Shown in pieces: positions 1 through 5,217 of a DNA stretch of 5,544 bases. The stretch is taken from positions 1 to 5,544 of the forward strand of contig JAFAPJ010000420.1 in assembly GCA_019247255.1 (NCBI GenBank), in the 5' to 3' direction. This DNA comes from Methylobacteriaceae bacterium (GTDB taxonomy: Bacteria > Pseudomonadota > Alphaproteobacteria > Rhizobiales > Beijerinckiaceae). A model generated the notes under the pieces. The model searched no databases, was not told the origin of the DNA, and saw only the letters and a program-made list of their open reading frames with translations. The position numbers were made by a program, and so were the translations under genes. The stretch's first letter is position 1; the number at the start of each line of letters is the position of its first letter.

Positions 1-1019
1 AGCCCGTGCGGCTCCAGGATCAGGAAGACGATGATCAGGGCGCCGACGATCATGAAGGTCAAGTGCTCGACCGTGGAGGGCGCGACCGTGATCCCGATCG
101 CGGGCAGGGAGGCCTTGAGCGCGATCGGCAGGAGGTAGATCAGGCCCGCCCCCAGGAAGGAACCAAGGAGCGAGCCGAGCCCGCCGATGATCACCATGAA
201 GAGGATCAGGAAGGAGCCGTTGATCCCGAAGGCCTCCGGCTCGGCCGAGCCGTACCAGAGGAAGACGAGGAGCGCGCCCGCGACCCCGCAATAATAGGAC
301 GAGACCGCGAAGGCGAGGAGCTTCGTCCGCAGGAGCCGGATGCCGATGAGCTCGGCCGCGATGTCCATGTCGCGCACCGCCATCCAGGTGCGGCCGATGC
401 GGCCGTGCACGATGTTGGAAGCCACGAGCGTCAAGGCGGTCACGATCGTGAGAACCACGAGGTAGCGCGTTTCCGGCGCGGCGTTCGGACCCGTCACCGG
501 CACGCCGAACAGCGTGCGGGTCGGCACCTCGATCGCGCCGGACACGTTGTAGTTCGTGAGCCAGCCGATCCGCGTGAAGCACCAGGACAGGAAGAACTGC
601 GCGGCGAGCGTCGCGACCGCGAGGTAGAAACCCTTGATGCGCAGGCTCGGCAGCCCGAACAGCACGCCGACGAGGCTCGAGACGAGGCCCGAGACCAGGA
701 TCCAGACGACGATGTTCACCTCGGGGAAGATCGTGGTCAGCTTGTAGCAGGCGTAAGCTCCCACACCCATGAAGGCGGCGGTGCCCAGCGAGAGCAGCCC
801 GGCATAGCCGACCAGGATGTTGAGCCCGATCGCGGCGAGCGCGTAGACGAGGAACGGCACCATCACGACGGACAGGACGAAGCTGTCCGCGAGAAGCGGG
901 ATCGCCACGAAGGCGATCGCCAGGATGGCCGCGATCCCGAGCCGGTCCTCGCGCAGCGGGAAAACCGCCATGTCGGCCGCGTAGCCCGTCTTGAACTGGC
1001 CCGCCTCTCGGTAGAACAC
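1..1019 (-). CDS. livM: Branched-chain amino-acid ABC transporter permease LivM, C-terminus cut by window edge
   Basis: Inner-membrane permease of a LivHMGF-type (HAAT) importer; it would pair with LivH and be driven by LivG/LivF. My reverse-strand translation gives 339 full codons beginning FYREAGQFKTGYAAD after a GTG start. Hydrophobic segments lie near residues 28-60, 62-92, 103-122, 131-147, 186-201, 235-255, 268-298 and 321-335. LivM landmarks are LNILVGYAGLLSLG (67-79), LPSLRIKGFYLAVATLA (123-139), the ATPase-contacting loop GRIGRTWMAVRDMDIAAELIG (207-227) and IIGGLGSLLGSFLGA (277-291). It runs off the window at LEPHGL, probably about 20 residues short of the family end. GTG at 1019 is the first start codon after an in-frame stop and has a ribosome site. 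No livH lies upstream; the next gene is divergent. The family call is firm; the substrate is unknown and could be another amino acid, an amide or urea. Confidence 0.93.
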   Translation of the reverse strand, partial: MFYREAGQFKTGYAADMAVFPLREDRLGIAAILAIAFVAIPLLADSFVLSVVMVPFLVYALAAIGLNILVGYAGLLSLGTAAFMGVGAYACYKLTTIFPEVNIVVWILVSGLVSSLVGVLFGLPSLRIKGFYLAVATLAAQFFLSWCFTRIGWLTNYNVSGAIEVPTRTLFGVPVTGPNAAPETRYLVVLTIVTALTLVASNIVHGRIGRTWMAVRDMDIAAELIGIRLLRTKLLAFAVSSYYCGVAGALLVFLWYGSAEPEAFGINGSFLILFMVIIGGLGSLLGSFLGAGLIYLLPIALKASLPAIGITVAPSTVEHLTFMIVGALIIVFLILEPHG

Positions 1020-1022
1020 GCG

Positions 1023-1030
1023 CCCCTCCC
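1023..1030 (-). promoter_or_regulatory. Ribosome binding site of livM
   Basis: On the minus strand GGGAGGGG sits 3 bases before the GTG at 1019 (6 bases if GGGAG is taken as the core). It supports the GTG start, because no ATG, GTG or TTG lies between this codon and the upstream in-frame stop. Confidence 0.6.
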
Positions 1031-1118
1031 TGGCGGTCCCGACCTGTCCGGCGGCCGGGTCCCGCCCGCCCTCCCTGAGGCTTGCGGGCCGGGCCGGTCA
1101 ACCTCTACTCAGGTCAGC

Positions 1119-1128
1119 CCTCGCGAGG
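1119..1128. repeat. 10-base perfect palindrome, possible operator
   Basis: CCTCGCGAGG reads the same on both strands and lies 10 bases before the amidase ATG, where a bound protein would block transcription or initiation. Its right half (GAGG) is also the only weak ribosome-site candidate for the amidase. A short GC palindrome can arise by chance in DNA of this composition. Confidence 0.25.
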
Positions 1129-1138
1129 CCCGCGCCCC

Positions 1139-2353
1139 ATGCTTCTCCCCGACGATCCCGCCCGCGCCTTCATGCCTTACCCGCCGGTCGAAGTGCCCTC
1201 CGCGCCGTCCGGGCCGCTCGCCGGCCTGACCTTCGCGGCGAAGGACCTGTTCGACGTCGCGGGCTACCCGACGGGAGGGGGCTCGCCGCACGTTCTCGCG
1301 ATGTCCGGCGTGAAGAGCGTCTCGGCGCCCGCGGTGCAGCTGCTCCTCGATGCCGGCGCCCGCTTCGTCGGCAAGACCCACACGGACGAGCTCGCCTTCT
1401 CGATGAACGGCCGCAACGCCCATTACGGGACGCCCGTGAACGGCGGCGCGCCGGACCGCATCCCGGGCGGCTCCTCGTCCGGCTCGGCCTCCGCGGTCTC
1501 GAACCGGCTCTGCGACGTCGCGCTCGGCAGCGACACGGGCGGCTCGGTCCGCACGCCGGCGAGCCATTGCGGCCTCTTCGGCATCCGCCCGACCCATGGA
1601 CGCGTCAGCCTCGACCGGACGCTCGCGCTCGCGCCCTCCTTCGACACCTGCGGATATTTCGCGCGTGATGGCGCGACCTTCACGCGGGTCGGCGAGGTCC
1701 TGCTCGGCGCCGATTCCGCATCCCTGCCGGACCGCCCACGCGTGCTGCTCGCGGCCGACGCCTTCGCCATGCTCGAGACCGAGGTGCGGGGCGCGCTGGC
1801 AGGCGTCGTGCAGGGCATCGAGGCGACGCTCGGCGCGGCCGAGCTCGTCGAAGCCGCGGCGCCGACCGGCTTCGAGCCGCTCTACTGGGCCTTCCGCCGT
1901 CTCCAGGGCCGGGAAGCCTGGGAGGTCGATGGCGCGATCATCGAGCGTTTCCGCCTGCCGCTCGGGCCTGGCGTCGCGGAGCGCTTCGCCTTCGCCCGGG
2001 AGGTGACCGACCACGAGGTCGCGGAGGCGCGCGAGCTGAGGGCCAGCCTGACCGCGAGGCTCGATGCGCTGCTCGGGACCGACGCGGTGCTGATCCTGCC
2101 CACCATGCCGGACGTCGCGCCCTCCCTGACGGACAGCGAAGCCTCGCTCGACGCCTACCGCAACCGCGCGATCAACATCCTGTGCCTGTCGGGCCTCGCC
2201 GGCACGCCCCAGGTCACGGTTCCGCTCGCGACCCGCCTCGGCGCTCCGCTCGGCCTCTCGCTCATGGGCCCGCGCGGCTCCGACCTCAGCCTCGTGCGGC
2301 TCGCGGCACGGGTCGCGGAGGCCGTCGGGCGACCGGAGGCGCGGGCCGCGTGA
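1139..2353 (+). CDS. Amidase-signature hydrolase, AMI1-like (indole-3-acetamide hydrolase type)
   Basis: 404-residue cytoplasmic hydrolase that should cleave a small amide to acid plus ammonia. The complete Ser-cisSer-Lys triad is visible: Lys35 in TFAAKDLFDVAG, cis-Ser112 in PGGSSSGSA, and nucleophile Ser136 in SDTGGSVRTPAS. The 24-residue spacing between the two serines matches the family. ELAFSMNGRNAHYGTPVN (84-101) and the Lys/Ser/Ser positions resemble Arabidopsis AMI1 (Lys36, Ser113, Ser137 from memory), which prefers indole-3-acetamide. There is no GatA-type C-terminal extension, so GatA is unlikely. ATG at 1139 is chosen because the following DDPARAF segment looks like related amidases as I recall them; the frame stays open upstream to a TTG at 1082, and an ATG at 1172 is possible. 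The ribosome site is weak. The stop overlaps the start of the next gene, implying co-expression. The exact substrate is not determined. Confidence 0.9.
   Translation: MLLPDDPARAFMPYPPVEVPSAPSGPLAGLTFAAKDLFDVAGYPTGGGSPHVLAMSGVKSVSAPAVQLLLDAGARFVGKTHTDELAFSMNGRNAHYGTPVNGGAPDRIPGGSSSGSASAVSNRLCDVALGSDTGGSVRTPASHCGLFGIRPTHGRVSLDRTLALAPSFDTCGYFARDGATFTRVGEVLLGADSASLPDRPRVLLAADAFAMLETEVRGALAGVVQGIEATLGAAELVEAAAPTGFEPLYWAFRRLQGREAWEVDGAIIERFRLPLGPGVAERFAFAREVTDHEVAEARELRASLTARLDALLGTDAVLILPTMPDVAPSLTDSEASLDAYRNRAINILCLSGLAGTPQVTVPLATRLGAPLGLSLMGPRGSDLSLVRLAARVAEAVGRPEARAA
2335..2339 (+). promoter_or_regulatory. Ribosome binding site of the SMP-30 gene, inside the amidase end
   Basis: GGAGG lies 10 bases before the GTG at 2350, within the last codons of the amidase. 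It decides the GTG start of the lactonase over in-frame starts further upstream, and implies translation coupled to the amidase. Confidence 0.6.
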
Positions 2354-3240
2354 CCCTGTCGCGGCCGAGGATCTGGCCCGAGCGGCCGCGAGTCGCGATC
2401 CCTTGCGGCTGCACGCTCGGCGAAGGACCGATCTGGGACGCGCGGCGCGGCGAGCTTCTGTTCGTCGACATCGAGGCCCGGACGCTGCTGCGCTGGCGGA
2501 CCGGCGAGGCCGAGCCGCGCCGCCACGCCCTGCCCGAGAAGGTCGGCTTCGTGCTCCTCACCGGCGACCCGGACCGCGTGCTCGTCGGGCTGGCGAGCGG
2601 GCTCGCGCGGTTCGGGCTGAATGACGAGCGGCTCGACATCGTCCTCAGCCCGGAGCCGGACCGGCCCGGCAACCGGCTGAACGACGGGGCGGCCGGCCTC
2701 GACGGCCAGGTCTATTTCAGCTCCATGGACGATGGGCAGACGCAGCCGACGGGCCGCTTCTACCGATGGGACGGCGTCGGCCCGGCGCAGGCCTTCGGGG
2801 AGCCGACGATCGTGGCGAACGGTCCCGCAATCGATCCCGAGCGCGGGGCCCTCTACGCCTCAGACACGACGCACCGCCACGTCTACCGCCACCGGCTCGA
2901 GGCGGACGGCACGGTCGGCCCGCGCGAGCTTCTCGTCGCCTTCGGGCCGGGGGACGGCCATCCGGACGGCATGACGGTCGATGCCGAGGGCCATCTCTGG
3001 GTCGCGCATTTCGGCGGCTCGCGCGTGACGCGGTTCGCGCCGGACGGCGCGGCGGTGCTCGAGGTCACGGTGCCGACCGCCCAGGTCACCAAGGTGGCGT
3101 TCGGCGGGCCGGATCTCGGCACGCTCTACGTCACGACCGCCGCGCAGCACCGGGATCGGACGATCGACCTGCAGGCCGGCCACGTCTTCGCGGTCGAGAC
3201 CGGGATCGTCGGCCGGCCCGCGGAGCTTTGCCGGATCTAG
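2350..3240 (+). CDS. SMP-30/gluconolactonase-like six-bladed beta-propeller lactonase
   Basis: 296-residue protein of the SMP-30/gluconolactonase/LRE family, metal-dependent enzymes that mostly open sugar lactones; no signal peptide is seen, so it is probably cytoplasmic. The key residues of human SMP-30 have counterparts: Glu25 in TLGEGPIWD (human Glu18), Asn111 in GNRLNDG (Asn103), Asn157 in VANGPAID (Asn154) and Asp206 in HPDGMTVDAEGHLWVAHF (Asp204). Length is normal for the family. The GTG start overlaps the amidase TGA by 4 bases (GTGA, 2350-2353) and has a GGAGG ribosome site, so the two genes form an operon. The frame is open upstream to 2182, but that would read across the amidase end and is rejected. 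The substrate is unknown: aldonolactones are usual, but family members include other hydrolases. Pairing with an amidase suggests stepwise hydrolysis of one compound, which is inference. Confidence 0.9.
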   Translation: MTLSRPRIWPERPRVAIPCGCTLGEGPIWDARRGELLFVDIEARTLLRWRTGEAEPRRHALPEKVGFVLLTGDPDRVLVGLASGLARFGLNDERLDIVLSPEPDRPGNRLNDGAAGLDGQVYFSSMDDGQTQPTGRFYRWDGVGPAQAFGEPTIVANGPAIDPERGALYASDTTHRHVYRHRLEADGTVGPRELLVAFGPGDGHPDGMTVDAEGHLWVAHFGGSRVTRFAPDGAAVLEVTVPTAQVTKVAFGGPDLGTLYVTTAAQHRDRTIDLQAGHVFAVETGIVGRPAELCRI

Positions 3241-3248
3241 TTCAGCTC

Positions 3249-3272
3249 GGCCGTGTGCGCCGGCGCACGGCC
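3249..3272 (+). terminator. GC-rich hairpin after the lactonase gene, possible terminator
   Basis: GGCCGT and GCGC on the left pair with GCGC and ACGGCC on the right, with a two-base bulge and a very short loop. It begins 9 bases after the lactonase stop. There is no T run, so it is not a classical intrinsic terminator; it could protect the 3' end of the message or assist Rho-dependent ending. Confidence 0.35.
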
Positions 3273-3301
3273 GGCCGCCCCTCACGATGCGAAGAGACCT
3301 T

Positions 3302-3321
3302 GCCGGCCGGTCACGGCCGGC
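3302..3321. repeat. Perfect 8-bp inverted repeat with a 4-base loop
   Basis: GCCGGCCG, loop GTCA, CGGCCGGC: a complete stem of G-C pairs in the gap between the lactonase and the small exported protein gene. It lacks a T run on either side. It may be a second termination element for the upstream operon or a 5' UTR structure of the downstream gene, 58 bases before that gene's ATG. The role is not determined. Confidence 0.5.
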
Positions 3322-3363
3322 GGGGCGATCCCGAAGCGGGGCGCCCGGATCGGCAAAGCCGAC

Positions 3364-3369
3364 GAGGGA
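3364..3369 (+). promoter_or_regulatory. Ribosome binding site of the small exported protein gene
   Basis: GAGGGA lies 9 bases before the ATG at 3379 and supports that start. A small hairpin (TCGGC-AAA-GCCGA, 3350-3362) ends two bases before it and might influence access. Confidence 0.55.
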
Positions 3370-3378
3370 CGTGGCATC

Positions 3379-3702
3379 ATGTTGACGGTGTTCAAGATTG
3401 CGGCGACGAGCGCGGTTCTGGCAGCGGGCGTCGTGACGTGGCTCGACCGGGGGCCGGCGCCGGTTTCGGCGGCGCGCTTCCTCGTGGAGCAGCAGGAAGC
3501 GAAGGTCGCGCGTCCGACCGCGCCGGCAGCGCCGCTCCCGGCGCCCTCGTCCTGCCTCGGGACGTGGCCCTATGTCGACCAGTCCTGCCTCGACCAGGAT
3601 GCGTCCCGCCGCTCGGTCCGCACGATCGAGCTCGATCGCCGGCCGATCGCCCCGGTCGCGACGTCGCAGCGCGCCGACTATGTCGGCTCCCTGATCCGCT
3701 GA
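3379..3702 (+). CDS. Small exported or membrane-anchored two-cysteine protein, function unknown
   Basis: 107 residues. Residues 1-21 (MLTVFKIAATSAVLAAGVVTW) form a hydrophobic export or anchor segment with Lys6 near the front; a signal-peptidase site is possible after PVSA (28-31). Next comes an Ala/Pro-rich linker (about 45-57), then CLGTWPYVDQSC (59-70), whose two cysteines could form a disulfide in the periplasm, and a polar Arg-rich tail ending GSLIR. From memory, similar Cys-x-x-x-Trp-Pro-Tyr motifs occur in many small uncharacterised proteins of Rhizobiales; I know no assigned function. The ATG is preferred over a GTG at 3253, which would read through two hairpins and bury the hydrophobic segment. 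It has its own ribosome site and stands 138 bases from the lactonase gene, so it is probably a separate unit. The coding call is fairly firm; the role is open. Confidence 0.75.
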   Translation: MLTVFKIAATSAVLAAGVVTWLDRGPAPVSAARFLVEQQEAKVARPTAPAAPLPAPSSCLGTWPYVDQSCLDQDASRRSVRTIELDRRPIAPVATSQRADYVGSLIR

Positions 3703-3819
3703 CCGAAGCTGTTCGCGAGAGCTGAGCGGATCGCGGAGTCATGAACCAAATCGAAAGGTCGAGCGTTGCGCACCATGAGTTCGCGTACCACAGTAGAAAG
3801 CAAGCACCGGGAGCATCTC
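3703..3819 (+). promoter_or_regulatory. Less GC-rich gap, probable promoter or leader region of the 72-residue ORF
   Basis: The stretch from about 3738 to 3806 is clearly poorer in G+C than the flanking genes, as promoter regions often are in GC-rich genomes. No strong -35/-10 pair stands out: TTGCGC at 3766 has only a poor partner (CACAGT, 3789-3794). No terminator-like hairpin follows the gene ending at 3702. The region also carries a possible 30-codon ORF (3741-3833). Confidence 0.35.
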
Positions 3820-3833
3820 ATGACCTCGCTTGA
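3741..3833 (+). CDS. Possible 30-residue upstream ORF overlapping the start of the 72-residue ORF
   Basis: ATG at 3741 opens a 30-codon frame (begins MNQIERSSVAHHEFAYHSRK) that stops at 3831-3833, 14 bases inside the downstream gene that starts at 3820. CGGAG (3733-3737) precedes it at a tight 3-base spacing. Such an arrangement can couple or reduce translation of the next gene. There is no run of one amino acid typical of an attenuation peptide, so this may be a chance ORF. Confidence 0.15.
   Translation: MNQIERSSVAHHEFAYHSRKQAPGASHDLA
3809..3813 (+). promoter_or_regulatory. Ribosome binding site choosing the ATG at 3820
   Basis: GGGAG lies 6 bases before the ATG at 3820. The in-frame alternatives, TTG at 3766 and ATG at 3775, have no comparable site, so 3820 is the preferred start. 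Confidence 0.5.
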
Positions 3834-4038
3834 CGCGCGTGCGCTCGCGACGGACCCGGACGGCCTCGCTTTCCTGACTGGCGTTCTCGGCACCCCCGTG
3901 GCGGCGCCCTGCGTCCAGGATCGCTTCGGTGTATCGCCGCGCGCGGCGATGGGCGGGAAGCACCGGGGCCGTAAGGTCGCGCTCGCGTCGACCGAGACGG
4001 CCGCGCCGATCCGCCCGGCCGCGCCCGCGGTCGCCTGA
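3820..4038 (+). CDS. 72-residue hypothetical protein
   Basis: I do not recognise this protein. The product begins MTSLDARALATDPDGLAFL, has one cysteine (residue 31, in APCVQDRF), a short basic patch GGKHRGRK (45-52) and an Ala/Pro-rich end (APIRPAAPAVA). No signal peptide or membrane segment is evident. Third codon positions are mostly G or C as in the neighbours, and the start has a well-spaced ribosome site, which argues for a real gene. Upstream starts at 3766 or 3775 would add 18 or 15 residues but lack ribosome sites. The stop abuts the stop of aapM on the other strand with no gap. It could be a small regulatory or orphan protein, or a spurious ORF opposite the aapM 3' flank. Confidence 0.45.
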   Translation: MTSLDARALATDPDGLAFLTGVLGTPVAAPCVQDRFGVSPRAAMGGKHRGRKVALASTETAAPIRPAAPAVA

Positions 4039-4041
4039 TCA
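4036..4041. other. Palindromic TGATCA carrying both stop codons of convergent genes
   Basis: TGA on the plus strand (4036-4038) ends the 72-residue ORF and TGA on the minus strand (4041-4039) ends aapM. Together they make the palindrome TGATCA. No intergenic DNA is left for a terminator, so transcripts from both sides should run into the opposite gene. Confidence 0.6.
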
Positions 4042-5217
4042 GCGGGACGTCCGCGCCCCTCGTCGCTCGACCGCCAGGCTCCAGCGCGACAGGCCGAAGC
4101 AGGCGAGCCAGTAGATCACCCCCGCGAAGGCGTAGGCCTCCCAGGTCTTGCCGACCCAGGCCGGGTCGGCGAGCGCAGCTTGCGCGATGCCGAGCAGGTC
4201 GAAGATCGACACGATCAGCACGAGCGAGGTGTTCTTCACGAGCGCGATGAACTCGTTCGTGAGCGCCGGGAGCGCGATGCGCAGCGCCTGCGGCAGGATC
4301 ACGAGGCCCGTCGTGCGCCAATAGCCGAGCCCGAGCGCGGCCGCGGCTTCGGCCTGGCCGGCTGGAAGGGCCTGCAGCCCACCGCGCACGGCTTCCGCCA
4401 TATAGGCCGCGATGCAGAGGCCAAGCCCGATCACGGCACGGGCGAGCCGGTCGATGCCGGCCCCCTCGGGCAGGATCAGCGGCAGGAGGAGCGAGGCGAG
4501 GAAGATCACCGCGATGATCGGCACGCCGCGCCAGAACTCGATGAACACCGTCGCGATGAGCCGGAGAACCGGCAACCGCGACTGCCGCCCGAGGGCGAGC
4601 AGGACCCCGAGCGGGATCGCGATCAGCGCGCCGTAGACCGACAGGAACACGGTGAGCATGAGCCCGCCCCATTCCCGCGTCTCCACGATCCTGAGCCCGA
4701 ACCCGCCGTAGAGGAGCCAGAGCCCGAGCGGGGGCAGGATCAGGAGCGCCGCGGCCGCGAGGCTGCGCCGGCCCGGCAGCCGCGGCCAGGCGAGCACCGC
4801 GACCGCCCCGGCGAGAAGCGCGCCCGCGAGGTCGACCCGCCAGCGCTCCGGCCCCGGATAGAAGCCGTACATGAACTGGGCGAAGCGGGCGCGCACGAAG
4901 ACCCAGCAGGCGCCGCCGGGGGCGCAATCCTCCCGGGTCGCGCCCCGGAAGGTCGCGTCGAGCACGAGCCAGCGCAGCAGCGGCCAGCCGACGAGGCAGA
5001 TCAGGGCCAGGCAGCCGAGCGAGATCGCCGCGTCGAGCGGCGTGCCGAAGAGCCTCGCGAGACGAGCCGGCCTTCGCCCGAGCGGGCGCGCGGGGGGCTC
5101 CGCCCCGATCGCCGTGAGGCGACCGTCCGACGCGATCTCGGCCATCCCGGCGCCGAGCGGGACGAGCCCCGCGCTGAGCTCGGCTCCGACCGATGAGGAC
5201 GACGGCGCCGCGTTCAC
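4039..5217 (-). CDS. aapM: General L-amino-acid ABC transporter permease AapM
   Basis: 392-residue inner-membrane permease that pairs with AapQ in a polar-amino-acid importer of broad L-amino-acid range (the Rhizobium AapJQMP type). The N-terminal 55 residues are hydrophilic. Hydrophobic segments follow near 62-85, 130-144, 152-170, 186-209, 233-250, 259-276, 325-349 and 362-378. The AapM-type periplasmic stretch is present: CAPGGACWVFVRARFAQFMYG (98-118, cysteines 98 and 104), then YPGPERW. The transport core starts at REWGGLMLTVFLSVYG (181-196), and the ATPase-contacting EAA loop is EAAAALGLGYWRTTGLVILP (290-309). Length is near the roughly 385-400 usual for AapM. The GTG start overlaps the aapQ stop by 4 bases (GTGA), showing translational coupling. 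An ATG at codon 25 is an alternative without a better ribosome site. The usual ATPase gene aapP does not follow; a convergent ORF abuts instead. Confidence 0.92.
   Translation of the reverse strand: MNAAPSSSSVGAELSAGLVPLGAGMAEIASDGRLTAIGAEPPARPLGRRPARLARLFGTPLDAAISLGCLALICLVGWPLLRWLVLDATFRGATREDCAPGGACWVFVRARFAQFMYGFYPGPERWRVDLAGALLAGAVAVLAWPRLPGRRSLAAAALLILPPLGLWLLYGGFGLRIVETREWGGLMLTVFLSVYGALIAIPLGVLLALGRQSRLPVLRLIATVFIEFWRGVPIIAVIFLASLLLPLILPEGAGIDRLARAVIGLGLCIAAYMAEAVRGGLQALPAGQAEAAAALGLGYWRTTGLVILPQALRIALPALTNEFIALVKNTSLVLIVSIFDLLGIAQAALADPAWVGKTWEAYAFAGVIYWLACFGLSRWSLAVERRGARTSR

Larger units (their letters stand above)
1020..1138. promoter_or_regulatory. Divergent intergenic region between livM and the amidase gene
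   Basis: These 119 bases separate two genes read outward, so promoters for both should lie here or inside the start of either gene. On the minus strand TTGACC (about 1094-1099) resembles an alphaproteobacterial -35 box pointing at livM, but no convincing -10 follows at 16-18 bases. GGTCA occurs twice in direct orientation (1096-1100 and 1112-1116, 16 bases apart), and a 10-base palindrome lies at 1119-1128. No promoter for the plus strand is recognisable. The regulatory role is inferred from position. Confidence 0.45.

Noticed and set aside
6..1229. Long plus-strand open frame of 407 codons opposite livM
   Set aside because: Its product is extremely rich in Arg, Asp, Glu, His and Gln with no recognisable domain, and the opposite strand encodes a clear LivM. 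It is an antisense shadow of a GC-rich gene.
1109..2014. Minus-strand open frame of 301 codons opposite the amidase
   Set aside because: Arg/Glu/Ala-rich with no motif, while the plus strand has the full amidase triad.
2182..2349. Extending the SMP-30 protein upstream into the amidase gene
   Set aside because: The added residues are a shifted reading of the amidase end and are Arg/Pro-rich; GTG at 2350 with GGAGG fits the family N-terminus.
3253..3378. Extending the small exported protein upstream to a GTG at 3253
   Set aside because: It would place 42 polar residues before the hydrophobic segment and read through two hairpins; the ATG at 3379 has its own ribosome site.
3241..3378. Riboswitch or small RNA gene in the hairpin-rich gap
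   Set aside because: I could not match a known riboswitch core; only simple GC stems are visible, so it is left as structured intergenic DNA.
2766..3725. Plus-strand open frame of 319 codons in another frame over the lactonase
   Set aside because: Arg/Gly-rich shifted-frame product; the lactonase frame holds the conserved metal-binding residues.
3678..3963. Minus-strand ORFs of about 71-74 codons across the less GC-rich gap
   Set aside because: No ribosome site or recognisable product was found, and they overlap the better supported plus-strand small ORF.
3818..4927. Minus-strand open frame of 369 codons in another frame over aapM and the small ORF
   Set aside because: Arg/Ala/Pro-rich composition typical of a shifted frame; it overlaps AapM on the same strand and has no family features.
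4180..5196. Plus-strand open frame of 338 codons opposite aapM
   Set aside because: Charged low-complexity product (Arg/Glu/Asp/Pro); the minus strand carries AapM with its EAA loop and membrane segments.
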